This document shows, one piece after another, positions 24,528-32,690 of a stretch of 64,000 nt of DNA. Made by a program: the position numbers and the translations under genes. This DNA is from DATBVX01 sp963705495 (GTDB lineage: Bacteria; Pseudomonadota; Gammaproteobacteria; Steroidobacterales; Steroidobacteraceae): positions 1-64,000 of the forward strand of contig CAVPJQ010000014.1 in NCBI GenBank assembly GCA_963705495.1. Reading direction: 5' to 3'. Under the pieces are notes generated by a model. The model saw only the letters and a list, made by a program, of their open reading frames with translations, was not told the DNA's origin and ran no database searches. How positions within the stretch are numbered: position 1 is the stretch's first letter; each line of letters starts with the position of its first letter.

Positions 24528-25583
24528 ATGAGCTATCTGCTGAAGCCGAAAATTGCCCACCCGAGCCTGCCGAAGAACGAGCTCGGTCTCACGCGCCGCG
24601 ACTATGAAGGGACGATGTCGACGCTGTGCGCCGGCTGCGGCCACGACTCTATCACCGCGGCAATTACCGAAGCCTGCTGGGGCATGTCGCTCGAGCCACA
24701 GAATCTCGTGAAGCTCTCCGGCATCGGCTGCTCCTCCAAGACCACGGCGTACTTCGTCAGCGGCGGTCATGGCTTCAACTCGGTTCACGGCCGCATGCCG
24801 TCGATCGCGACCGGCGCCTACGCCGCGAATCGCGACCTTTACTACATCGGCGTATCGGGCGATGGCGATACGCTCTCGATCGGGCTCGGCCAGTTCTGCC
24901 ACGCGATCCGTCGCAACATCAACATGCTGTACGTGATCGAGAACAACGGCGTGTACGGCCTCACGAAGGGGCAGTTCTCGGCGTCCGCAGATGTCGGCAG
25001 CACTGCGAAGAAAGGCGAAGCGAACACGCAGCAGCCGATCGATCCCGTACTGACGGCACTTTCGCTGGGCGCGACGTTCGTGGCACGCAGTTTCTCGGGC
25101 GACAAGGAGCAGCTGGTGCCGCTGATCCAGGCCGGATTCAGGCACAAGGGCTTCGCGCTCATCGACGTGCTCTCACCCTGCGTGACCTTCAACGATCACG
25201 AGGGCTCCACCAAGAGCTACGCCTTCACGCGTGAGCACTATCACGAAGCGGTGCACGCCGATTTCATCGCGCCGATGCAGGAGATCACCGCGAAGTATGC
25301 CGAAGGCGAGGCGCTGCCGGTGACCATGCACGATGGCAGCCAGGTGCGCCTGCGCAAGATCGATCACAACTACAACCCGATCGATCGCCCGGCGGCCTAC
25401 GCGTACATTCAGCGCAAGCTGGCGGAGCGTGAATTTCTCACCGGTCTCCTGTACGTGGAGCCGACGACCTCGGACTTTCACGATCACAACGACACGCCGC
25501 CAGTGCCCCTCAACAGTATCCCGTATGAGAAACTGAGCCCCGGTTCGAAGGGGTTGCAGAAGATCCTTGGCCGCTACAGGTAA
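24528..25583 (+). CDS. 2-oxoacid:acceptor oxidoreductase, beta subunit (TPP-binding)
   Basis: The 351-residue subunit has the thiamine diphosphate motif GDGDTLSIGLGQFCHAIRRN ... NNGVYGLTKGQ, the cysteines expected for a [4Fe-4S] cluster (LCAGCGHDS, GIGCSS, and a later PCVTFND) and the KorB-like GGHGFNSVHGRMPSIATG. Together with the two genes upstream it would oxidise a 2-oxoacid to acyl-CoA and pass electrons to ferredoxin or, through the flavoprotein, to NADP+. AAGGAG stands before the ATG. The C-terminal extension after about residue 290 (ERE...LYVEPTTSDFHDHNDT) is usual in this subfamily. Confidence 0.9.
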   Translation: MSYLLKPKIAHPSLPKNELGLTRRDYEGTMSTLCAGCGHDSITAAITEACWGMSLEPQNLVKLSGIGCSSKTTAYFVSGGHGFNSVHGRMPSIATGAYAANRDLYYIGVSGDGDTLSIGLGQFCHAIRRNINMLYVIENNGVYGLTKGQFSASADVGSTAKKGEANTQQPIDPVLTALSLGATFVARSFSGDKEQLVPLIQAGFRHKGFALIDVLSPCVTFNDHEGSTKSYAFTREHYHEAVHADFIAPMQEITAKYAEGEALPVTMHDGSQVRLRKIDHNYNPIDRPAAYAYIQRKLAEREFLTGLLYVEPTTSDFHDHNDTPPVPLNSIPYEKLSPGSKGLQKILGRYR

Positions 25584-25589
25584 TCAGCC

Positions 25590-25997
25590 ATGAGCAGTGT
25601 CATGTCGCGTGCCGGCCGCCTATTTCTGTGGCTGCTGGTGATCAGCATCGTGCTCATCATCCTGTGGACCCTGTTCAGCTTGAGCTGGAGCTACGGCGAC
25701 GGCGAGCGGGCCGGGGTACTGCAGAAGTTTTCCCGCAAGGGCTGGATCTGCAAGACCTACGAGGGCGAGCTGGCGCTATACGTGGTCGGCGGTGTGGCGC
25801 CGGAAATCTGGTACTTCAGCGTGCGGGACGAGTCGCTCGCCCCGTCCATGAATGAGGTCATTGGCCAGCGCGTGAGACTGCACTACACCGAGCATCCGCT
25901 GGTGCCGACTTCCTGCTTTGCGGAGACGCGTTACTTCGTCGACAGGGTCGACCCGATCAAGGATTCGACGAACTACCAGGTCACCCCCGTCCAGTAG
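25590..25997 (+). CDS. Small single-pass membrane protein, uncharacterised
   Basis: The 135-residue protein has an N-terminal transmembrane helix (LFLWLLVISIVLIILWTLF) and a C-terminal, presumably periplasmic domain with SYGDGERAGVLQKFSRKGW, ICKTYEGEL and EHPLVPTSCFAETRYFVD. Two cysteines may form a disulfide. I recognise the pattern from widely conserved hypothetical proteins sometimes mislabelled as 6-phosphogluconate dehydrogenase; no such enzyme features are present. It follows korB by six bases and may be co-transcribed. Confidence 0.7.
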   Translation: MSSVMSRAGRLFLWLLVISIVLIILWTLFSLSWSYGDGERAGVLQKFSRKGWICKTYEGELALYVVGGVAPEIWYFSVRDESLAPSMNEVIGQRVRLHYTEHPLVPTSCFAETRYFVDRVDPIKDSTNYQVTPVQ

Positions 25998-26118
25998 GGG
26001 AATTTCCTCGACGGCGCTGCCGTCCCGGTGTCGTTGAGCGTCGTCCAGTTCCAGCGCAAGAATCGGAGTGTGCATCGGGTCGTTGCGGCGAATAATCGCG
26101 CGCAAAGGAGATTGGCCC

Positions 26119-26760
26119 ATGCTCACGCTCTACGACTACCTGCCCTCGCAGAACGGTTACAAGATCAGGCTGCTGCTCAATCAGTTGAATCGCCCCTATC
26201 GCACGGAGATCGTCAGCATCTTCGAAGGTGAAGGTCAGCGACCGGAGTACCTGGCGATCAACCCCACCGGCGCCGTGCCGGCGATCAGGCTCGAGGACGG
26301 GCGCGTACTTGCGGAATCGAACGCGATCCTGTTCTACCTGGCTGAGGGCTCGAGCTTTCTGCCTGCGGACAGCTTCCAGCGCGCCAGGGTCCTGCAATGG
26401 CTGTCATTCGAGGCGGACTACATTCAGTCCACGGCCGGGTCGTTACGCTACTGGACGCTCACCGACAAGCTGCCTCGCCGACCCAGAGAGATGATCGAGG
26501 CGAAGCGTCACGGTGCGCTGAAGGCATTTGCAGCGCTGGATCGCGAGCTGGCGCAGCGTCCCTTCATCACGGGTGAGGATTATACGATCGCCGACATTTC
26601 CCTGTTCGCGTACACGCATATGGCGAACGATGCGCAATTGCCGCTGGAGAATTACCGCAACATAACGACGTGGATTGAGCGGGTGCGCAGCCGGCCGCGC
26701 TTTCTCGAGCGCGTGTATCCCTACTCGATCGATCCTCATTCCTCGCGTGAGTTGCCCTGA
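26119..26760 (+). CDS. Glutathione S-transferase family protein
   Basis: The 213-residue protein has a thioredoxin-like N-terminal domain (LTLYDYLPSQNGYKIRLLLNQ, INPTGAVPAIRLEDGRVLAESNAILFYLA) with the conserved cis-proline and the ES pair that binds glutathione, and an all-helical C-terminal domain (FITGEDYTIADISLFAYTH). The ATG at 26119 has AAAGGAG eight bases upstream, which decides against the longer frame starting at 26068. Class and substrate are not clear; the Ser-Gln-Asn region at the N-terminus may supply the catalytic residue. Confidence 0.88.
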   Translation: MLTLYDYLPSQNGYKIRLLLNQLNRPYRTEIVSIFEGEGQRPEYLAINPTGAVPAIRLEDGRVLAESNAILFYLAEGSSFLPADSFQRARVLQWLSFEADYIQSTAGSLRYWTLTDKLPRRPREMIEAKRHGALKAFAALDRELAQRPFITGEDYTIADISLFAYTHMANDAQLPLENYRNITTWIERVRSRPRFLERVYPYSIDPHSSRELP

Positions 26761-26769
26761 GCGGGTCAC

Positions 26770-27528
26770 CTAGCGCGCGAGCCAGCCGCCGTCCACCGGA
26801 ATGATCGCGCCGTGAACGTAGTCGGACGCGGCTGATGCGAGAAAGACTGCGGCACCACCGAGGTCACCGGGTTTGCCCCATCGCCCGGCGGGAATGCGTT
26901 TGAGGATGTCGGCATTGCGCTCGGCATCCGCCCGCAGTCCTGTCGTGTTGTTGGTCTCGAAGTAGCCGGGCGCGATCGCATTCACGTTGATACCCTGCGC
27001 CGCCCATTCATTGGCGAGCAGGCGCGTGAGGCCGGCGATGCCGCTCTTGCTCGCCGTATAGGAGGCGACGCGAATCCCACCCTGAAATGAAAGCATCGAA
27101 GCAATGTTGATGATCTTGCCGCGCTTCGGGCCTTCCAGCATCGCGCGCGCAGCCGCTTGGGACAGAAAGAACACGGTCTTGAGGTTGAGGTCCATCACCG
27201 CGTCCCAGTCCTCCTCCGTGAATTCGAGCGCGGCATTGCGACGGATGATCCCGGCGTTGTTCACCAGGATGTCCAGGCGGCCGAGCTTGCCTACGACCTC
27301 GGCGACGATCGCTCCAGTATCCGGTCTTGCGCTGAGGTCGCAATCGATCGCATGGAGCTTGCGCCCTGCAGCGCGCACCTGCTTTGCGGTCTCATCGGGA
27401 CGCGAGCGTCCGACTGCGGCGATGTCAGCGCCCGCCTGCGCGAGTGCCGTGGCGATTGCCTGGCCGAGGCCGGTGTTGGCACCGGTCACCACCGCGACGC
27501 GTCCGCTCAAATCGAAGGGCTCTGACAT
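26770..27528 (-). CDS. kduD: KduD, 2-deoxy-D-gluconate 3-dehydrogenase / DKII reductase
   Basis: The 252-residue short-chain dehydrogenase has the coenzyme motif TGANTGLGQAIA, the NNAGI motif and the catalytic YTASK with the preceding serine region INIASMLSFQGG. The pattern RRNAALEFTEEDWDAVMDLN and the position next to kduI identify KduD. It reduces 2,5-diketo-3-deoxygluconate to 2-keto-3-deoxygluconate in the pathway for unsaturated uronates released by pectate lyases. The ATG lies nine bases after the kduI stop, so it is the last gene of a lacI-uxaC-kduI-kduD operon. Confidence 0.9.
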   Translation of the reverse strand: MSEPFDLSGRVAVVTGANTGLGQAIATALAQAGADIAAVGRSRPDETAKQVRAAGRKLHAIDCDLSARPDTGAIVAEVVGKLGRLDILVNNAGIIRRNAALEFTEEDWDAVMDLNLKTVFFLSQAAARAMLEGPKRGKIINIASMLSFQGGIRVASYTASKSGIAGLTRLLANEWAAQGINVNAIAPGYFETNNTTGLRADAERNADILKRIPAGRWGKPGDLGGAAVFLASAASDYVHGAIIPVDGGWLAR

Positions 27529-27537
27529 CTTCGGGCC

Positions 27538-28374
27538 TCAGCGCAAATCGATGGTCGGCACCTGGTCCATATCCTTGTAGTCCTGGTTGTCGCCCGCCAT
27601 GGCCCAGATGAACGAATAGCTCGAAGTCCCGGCACCGGAGTGGATCGACCACGGCGGGGAAATCGCGGCTTGCTCATTCGCCATCAAGAGATGTCGCGTC
27701 TCATGCGGCTGACCCATGAAGTGAAACACACGATCCGTCGACCGGAGGTCGAAGTAGAAGTAGATCTCCGAGCGCCGGTCGTGGAGGTGACAGGGCATGG
27801 TGTTCCAAACGCTCCCCTTCTTGAGCGAGGTGAGCCCAAGCAGCAGCTGGGAGGATTTGCAGATGTCGGGATTCACGTATTGATAGATGGTGCGTTCATT
27901 GGAGGTCTCGAGCGCGCCCATCGGCATCGGCTTGGCTTCCGACACCGGGATGCGCACGGTCGGGTGGCGCGCATGCGATGGCGAGCTCGCGAGGTAGAAC
28001 TTCGCTGGATTCGCCGCATCCTTCGACTCGAACACGACATTGGCACTACCGGCGCCGATATACAGGCCGTCGCGCGGCTCGAGATCGTAGCTCGAACCGT
28101 CGATGCTGACGCGCCCCGCACCGCCGATATTGATCACGCCCAGCTCACGTCGCGCGAGGAAGGGATCCGAGCCCACCTCTTTCAGCGTCGTGAGCTTCAG
28201 CCCTTCCTTCACGGGTTGGGCGCCGCCGATGATGAAGCGCTCGACGTGGCTGTAGGTGAGGCAGATCTCGCCGGGCACGAAGATCTCGCTGGCGAGGTAC
28301 AACTCGCGCAACCGTGCCGTATCGAGTGACTTGATCATCTCAGGATGGGTGGCCTGCAGCACTTTGATCCGCAT
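27538..28374 (-). CDS. kduI: KduI, 4-deoxy-L-threo-5-hexosulose-uronate ketol-isomerase
   Basis: The 278-residue cupin enzyme isomerises 5-keto-4-deoxyuronate, the open form of the unsaturated uronate made by pectate lyases, to 2,5-diketo-3-deoxygluconate. Zinc ligands His196 and His198 (CHLHDRRSE), Glu203 and His245 (PPWSIHSGAG) sit at the positions known for the E. coli enzyme, and the length is identical to it. GGAG precedes the ATG. It is coupled with kduD in a hexuronate operon. Confidence 0.95.
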   Translation of the reverse strand: MRIKVLQATHPEMIKSLDTARLRELYLASEIFVPGEICLTYSHVERFIIGGAQPVKEGLKLTTLKEVGSDPFLARRELGVINIGGAGRVSIDGSSYDLEPRDGLYIGAGSANVVFESKDAANPAKFYLASSPSHARHPTVRIPVSEAKPMPMGALETSNERTIYQYVNPDICKSSQLLLGLTSLKKGSVWNTMPCHLHDRRSEIYFYFDLRSTDRVFHFMGQPHETRHLLMANEQAAISPPWSIHSGAGTSSYSFIWAMAGDNQDYKDMDQVPTIDLR

Positions 28375-28407
28375 GACTTCGCTCCGGACAGAAAACGCAG
28401 TGGCGCT

Positions 28408-29874
28408 TCAGGCCCCTGCAGGTTGATCGAGCTTGTAGGCGCGCTTCGGCAGGTGATACGCGAGATCCTGCGCGATCTGGTGGGCGTCGTCCTCCGCGAG
28501 CCGGTGTTCGCACACCAGCCGGGCGAGGAAGGCGCAGTCGACGCGGCGCGCGGCGTCATGCCGTGCCGGTATCGAGAGGAATGCCCGCGTGTCGTCGTTG
28601 AAGCCGACCGTGTTGTAGAAGCCCGCAGTTTCCGTGGTCTGCTCGCGAAAGCGCCGCATGCCCTCCGGGCTATCGTGAAACCACCACGCGGGCCCGAGCT
28701 TCAGGACCGGATAGTGGCCGGCGAGAGGCGCGAGTTCGCGACTGTAGGTGCTTTCATCGAGTGTGAACACGATGACTGACAGCCGCTTGTCGTTACCGAA
28801 ACGGTCCAGCAGCGGTTTCAACGCGCGCACATAGTCGGTGGGTAGCGGGATGTCCGCGCCCTTGTCGCGGCCGTAGCTCTCGTGCAGCCAGCGGTTGTGA
28901 TTACGAAACGAGCCGGGATGAATCTGCATGACCAGGCCGTCGTCGAGGCTCATGCGCGCCATTTCTGTCAGCATCTGGCCGCGGAACAGCTCGGCCTCTG
29001 CGGCACTGAAGTCGCCCTTCACGATGCGCGCGAACAGACGCTCCGCTTCGTTCGCCGAGAGATCCGCGGTGGTCGCGGTCGCATGGCCGTGATCTGTCGA
29101 TGTTGCACCCACGGCTGCAAACACCGCGCGCTGCTTGCGATGCGCTTCGAGATAACCGCGCCAGTCATAGACATCCTCGCCGGTGAGCTCCGCGAACTTC
29201 GGCAGCGCCGTCTTGAACCCCTCGTGCTCCGCGTCGATCACCGGGTCTGGTCGATAGGCGGTGATGACCCGGCCGCGCCAGCCACTGGCACGGATCGCAT
29301 GATGATGCTCGAGGGTGTCGAGCGGGGATTCGGTGGTCGCGATCACCTCGATGTTGAAGCGCTCGAACAGTGCCCGGGGCCGAAATTCGGTCGTCATCAG
29401 CTTCGCGCCGATCACCTCGAAGTAATGATCGGCCGACTCCGCATCGAGCCGCACATCGATACCGAATACCTTCGCGAACACGTACTCGAGCCACATCGCC
29501 GACGGAGTGCCCGCGAAAAGATGGTAATGGCGGGCGAACAGCCGCCACGCGGCGCGCGGATCGGCGGTCGACGGACCACGCTTCGAGGACACACCCAGGT
29601 CATCGAGTGCGATGCCCTGGCTGTAGAGCATGCGAAACAAGTAGTGATCCGGCGCGAGCAGCAACTGCGTTGCATTTGAAAACGGTTCATTGCGCGCGAA
29701 CCATGCAGGATCGGTGTGCCCATGCGGGCTGATGATCGGGAGGTTGCGCACCGCGTGGTAGAGCGCGCGGGCGATTGATCGCACGGCCGGGTCTGCGGGA
29801 AACAGCCGATCCTCGTGCACGGTGAGCCTTCTCGCCGCGGAGCGAACCGCTTTCACTTGGGTGCGCGCCGTCAT
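28408..29874 (-). CDS. uxaC: UxaC, uronate (glucuronate/galacturonate) isomerase
   Basis: The 488-residue amidohydrolase-type isomerase interconverts glucuronate and fructuronate, or galacturonate and tagaturonate. The metal-binding HxH is at residues 51-53 in IISPHGHTDPAWF; other family segments are FNIEVIATTESPLDTLEHH, YRPDPVIDAEHEGF, MQIHPGSFRNHN and FTLDESTYSRELAPLAG. The PHGHTDP form differs from the DYHCHL of E. coli UxaC, so this is a divergent branch. I start at the ATG at 29874, four bases after the lacI stop, which implies co-transcription with the regulator. Confidence 0.88.
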   Translation of the reverse strand: MTARTQVKAVRSAARRLTVHEDRLFPADPAVRSIARALYHAVRNLPIISPHGHTDPAWFARNEPFSNATQLLLAPDHYLFRMLYSQGIALDDLGVSSKRGPSTADPRAAWRLFARHYHLFAGTPSAMWLEYVFAKVFGIDVRLDAESADHYFEVIGAKLMTTEFRPRALFERFNIEVIATTESPLDTLEHHHAIRASGWRGRVITAYRPDPVIDAEHEGFKTALPKFAELTGEDVYDWRGYLEAHRKQRAVFAAVGATSTDHGHATATTADLSANEAERLFARIVKGDFSAAEAELFRGQMLTEMARMSLDDGLVMQIHPGSFRNHNRWLHESYGRDKGADIPLPTDYVRALKPLLDRFGNDKRLSVIVFTLDESTYSRELAPLAGHYPVLKLGPAWWFHDSPEGMRRFREQTTETAGFYNTVGFNDDTRAFLSIPARHDAARRVDCAFLARLVCEHRLAEDDAHQIAQDLAYHLPKRAYKLDQPAGA

Positions 29875-29878
29875 CGCG

Positions 29879-31018
29879 TCAGCCCGATCCGGGCCTGGTA
29901 GAGGAGTCGCGCAGCACAAGGTGCGGAAACACCGTTGATTCAGCACTCGCCGGCTGGTCGTGCCCGTGAACCTTGGCGATCAGCTTGTCGGCGGCGATAC
30001 GGCCCATGTCGCGGATCGGGAGGCGGATGGTGGTGAGCGACGGCCAGATGCGCGAAGCAATGGGCGTGTCATCGAATCCGACCACCGAAAGATCCGTCGG
30101 AATGGCGAGCCCTTTCATGTGCGCGACTTTGTAAACACCCGCGGCCATCTCGTCATTGCCTGCAAAGATCGCGGTCGGCCGCGGCGAGCGCGACAGCAGC
30201 ACCTCGGCAGCGGCGACGCCGGAGTCGAACGTGTATGCGCCCTCCACCAGGTATTCCGGCGGCACTGCCAGCCCATGCTCGGCGAGGCCGGCAGTGAATC
30301 CGGTGAAACGTTCATGTGCGGACCGGAATCCGGTCGGGCCTTTGATCATCGCGATACGGCGGTGTCCCAGTTGAGCGAGATGCTCGCCCACCTGTTTGGC
30401 GGCATCCCGGTCCAACGACAGGACGATATTCGCAGGCTCATCGAGGGGCACCGAAAGGAGACGCATGTAACGGCAATCGACGTCCTTCAGCATGCGGATC
30501 AAGGTTGCATCTTCGGAGACCGGAGGGACCAGGATCACGCCATCGAGCTTCTGGCGCGTCACGAAATGGCGCACGTCGGCAACGAATGATTCGCTGGTGC
30601 GGTCGCAGGGGTGGACCACCAGCTCGAAGCCGGAGCGGCGAATGGGGCCGAGCGCACCTTCCTGGATATTGACGATGAAAGTCGCGTTCGGGTTGTCGTA
30701 GACCAGGCCGATGAGAAATGAGCGCCGGAAGGCCAGGCCGCGCGCTTGCGGGTCGGGCGTGTAGGCGACTTTCTGCATGATCTCGCTGATGCGCAGCCGC
30801 GTCTCTTCGCGCACGAAGGGTGACTGGTTGATGACGCGCGAGACGGTCTTCTTCGAGACGTTCGCCAGGCGCGCGATATCGTTGATCGTGTGCTTGTGAT
30901 TCTTCGGCCGGTGTGCCGACGCTCGCGCGACATCGCTGGCGGCTCGGCTCGGCACCACTGCGGGCGCGCGTGCCGGCGCCCGGGTGCGGTTCTTCTTCGC
31001 CATCGCTCTCGCCGTCAT
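29879..31018 (-). CDS. LacI-family transcriptional regulator of the hexuronate island
   Basis: The 379-residue product has a basic N-terminal tail, a LacI helix-turn-helix (INDIARLANVSKKTVSRVIN), the hinge region and a periplasmic-binding-like sensor domain (FLIGLVYDNPNATFIVNIQE, GHRRIAMIKGPTGFRSAHER, DLSVVGFDDTPIASRIWPSL). It heads the uxaC-kduI-kduD operon and is divergent from uxaA. A LacI-type operator lies between them and three more copies lie at the pectate lyase/TRAP and TonB receptor promoters, so it probably represses the whole island until a uronate derivative binds. ATG 31018 has AGGG upstream; ATG 31003 is an alternative that removes five residues. Confidence 0.9.
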   Translation of the reverse strand: MTARAMAKKNRTRAPARAPAVVPSRAASDVARASAHRPKNHKHTINDIARLANVSKKTVSRVINQSPFVREETRLRISEIMQKVAYTPDPQARGLAFRRSFLIGLVYDNPNATFIVNIQEGALGPIRRSGFELVVHPCDRTSESFVADVRHFVTRQKLDGVILVPPVSEDATLIRMLKDVDCRYMRLLSVPLDEPANIVLSLDRDAAKQVGEHLAQLGHRRIAMIKGPTGFRSAHERFTGFTAGLAEHGLAVPPEYLVEGAYTFDSGVAAAEVLLSRSPRPTAIFAGNDEMAAGVYKVAHMKGLAIPTDLSVVGFDDTPIASRIWPSLTTIRLPIRDMGRIAADKLIAKVHGHDQPASAESTVFPHLVLRDSSTRPGSG

Positions 31019-31094
31019 GAATACCCTGCACAGAATAACCCGCCCATCACGCGGCTGGCGCGCTGCGGGCGGGGAGACTGAAACCCTGCTGTGA

Positions 31095-31123
31095 ATGACA
31101 CCGGTTACCATAGCAGTTATCAT
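31095..31123 (+). promoter_or_regulatory. Putative uxaA promoter
   Basis: ATGACA (31095-31100), a 17-base spacer and TATCAT (31118-31123) each match five of six consensus positions. The operator at 31096-31109 covers the -35 element, an arrangement expected for repression by the LacI protein. The start codon lies 40 bases downstream. Confidence 0.5.
31096..31109. promoter_or_regulatory. LacI-type operator, copy 1 (lacI/uxaA intergenic)
   Basis: TGACACCGGTTACC follows the pattern TGNNACCGGTNNC[A/C] with a central CCGG, as expected for a LacI-family dimer. It lies between the divergent lacI-uxaC-kduI-kduD and uxaA-uxuB operons and shares the ten bases TGACACCGGT exactly with three other sites in the island. 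Confidence 0.7.
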
Positions 31124-31162
31124 GCGTTCCTTCCCAACTTTTTGTGCCATTCTTTTGTCGAC

Positions 31163-32674
31163 ATGGCAGCCCAGCCTCCCATTGCCGCTCCCATCGCCTG
31201 GCACATCGATCCTCGCGATGATGTCGTGGTCGCGTTACGTCAGATCGAGACCGCGGAGCGCGTGCCGGCCGGGGATGCGGCGGTCGCAGCGCTCGAAACA
31301 ATCCCGCCGGGCCACAAGATGGCTGTGCGCGCGATCGCCGCGGGTGCACAAATCCACAAGTACGGCTGGCCGATCGGGCGGGCTTCGCAGGCCATCGCCG
31401 CCGGCGCACTGGTGCATACGCATAACCTGGCGACGCAGCTCTCGGGCATCGAGTCCTACGATCTGCACGCGCGCAAATCACGAGCACCAGAGCCGGTGGC
31501 GGGGGGTGCGACATTCCAGGGCTATGTGCGCGCGGACGGTCGCGCCGGTACGCGCAACGAGATCTGGATCCTGCCTACAGTCGGCTGCGTCAACCGTACG
31601 GCCGAACGCATTGCGCGACTTGGCACGCAACGCTTCGCAATGCAGGTCGATGGCATCTACGCCTTCACGCACCAGTTCGGCTGCTCGCAGCTCGGCGATG
31701 ATCTGGCGCGTACGCGTGGACTGCTGGCGGCGCTGGCTCGTCATCCCAACGCGGGCGGCGTGCTGATCCTGGGCCTCGGGTGCGAATCGAATCAACTCGC
31801 GGCACTGCTCGGTGAGCTGTCAGGTGCCGAACAGCAGCGTATCCGCGCCTTTGCGGCGCAGGCGGCCGACGATGAAACCGAGCAGGGCCTGAAGGTGCTC
31901 GAAGAGCTCGTTAATCAGGCCTCCCAGGAAGTGCGCAGCCCATGCGGCCTCGACAAGCTGACGATCGGCCTCAAGTGTGGTGGCTCAGATGGCTTGAGCG
32001 GCATTACCGCCAATCCACTGGTGGGTCGTATCGCCGACCGGGTGACCGTCGCGGGCGGCGCCGCGGTGCTGACCGAAGTCCCCGAAGTGTTCGGCGCAGA
32101 GCATGTGCTGCTCGAACGTGCCGCGAGCGAGAGCGTCGCGCGCAATGTCGCGACATTGGTGAATGACTTCAAGCAATACTTTCTCGATCATCACCAGCCC
32201 GTGCACGAAAATCCGTCGCCGGGAAATATTGCCGGTGGCATCACGACGCTCGAGGAGAAATCCCTGGGTGCGGTTCAGAAGGGCGGGCGGGCCACCGTCA
32301 CCGATGTTCTGCGCTATGGTGCCAGCGTCGTGCGCCCCGGCCTGTCACTGCTCGAGGCACCGGGCAACGACGCCATTTCCTCGACCGCACTGGTCGGCGC
32401 TGGGGCCAACATCCTGCTCTTCACGACCGGTCGCGGCACACCGCTCGGCTTTCCTGCGCCGACACTCAAGATCAGTTCCAACTCGGCCCTGGCGGCGAAG
32501 AAGCCTCACTGGATCGATTTTGACGCAGGACGCGTCGTGACCGGGCTCGGCATGGACGCGGCTGCCGACGAGCTGATGGATCTCGTGCTTGCCACCGCGT
32601 CCGGACAGGCGGCGCGCAACGAGGCAAACGGCGAACGCGAAATCGCCATCTGGAAGGGCGGGGTCACGCTGTGA
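31163..32674 (+). CDS. uxaA: UxaA, altronate dehydratase
   Basis: The 503-residue enzyme dehydrates D-altronate to 2-keto-3-deoxygluconate. The N-terminal SAF domain (residues about 10-100, GHKMAVRAIAAGAQIHKYGW) is followed by the catalytic domain (GYVRADGRAGTRNEIWILPT, CGLDKLTIGLKCGGSDGLSG, ENPSPGNIAGGITTLEEKSL, FTTGRGTPLGFPAPTLKISS). The fused single-chain form with both domains is the E. coli UxaA type. I start at the ATG at 31163, where homology begins; no clear Shine-Dalgarno is seen. The reductase gene follows 16 bases later. Confidence 0.92.
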   Translation: MAAQPPIAAPIAWHIDPRDDVVVALRQIETAERVPAGDAAVAALETIPPGHKMAVRAIAAGAQIHKYGWPIGRASQAIAAGALVHTHNLATQLSGIESYDLHARKSRAPEPVAGGATFQGYVRADGRAGTRNEIWILPTVGCVNRTAERIARLGTQRFAMQVDGIYAFTHQFGCSQLGDDLARTRGLLAALARHPNAGGVLILGLGCESNQLAALLGELSGAEQQRIRAFAAQAADDETEQGLKVLEELVNQASQEVRSPCGLDKLTIGLKCGGSDGLSGITANPLVGRIADRVTVAGGAAVLTEVPEVFGAEHVLLERAASESVARNVATLVNDFKQYFLDHHQPVHENPSPGNIAGGITTLEEKSLGAVQKGGRATVTDVLRYGASVVRPGLSLLEAPGNDAISSTALVGAGANILLFTTGRGTPLGFPAPTLKISSNSALAAKKPHWIDFDAGRVVTGLGMDAAADELMDLVLATASGQAARNEANGEREIAIWKGGVTL

Positions 32675-32690
32675 CTGCGCGAAGCAGCGC

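Noticed and set aside
23087..24529. 480-codon open frame antisense to the oxidoreductase alpha gene
   Set aside because: Its arginine/histidine-rich composition and the strong homology of the plus-strand gene mark it as an artefact of codon bias.
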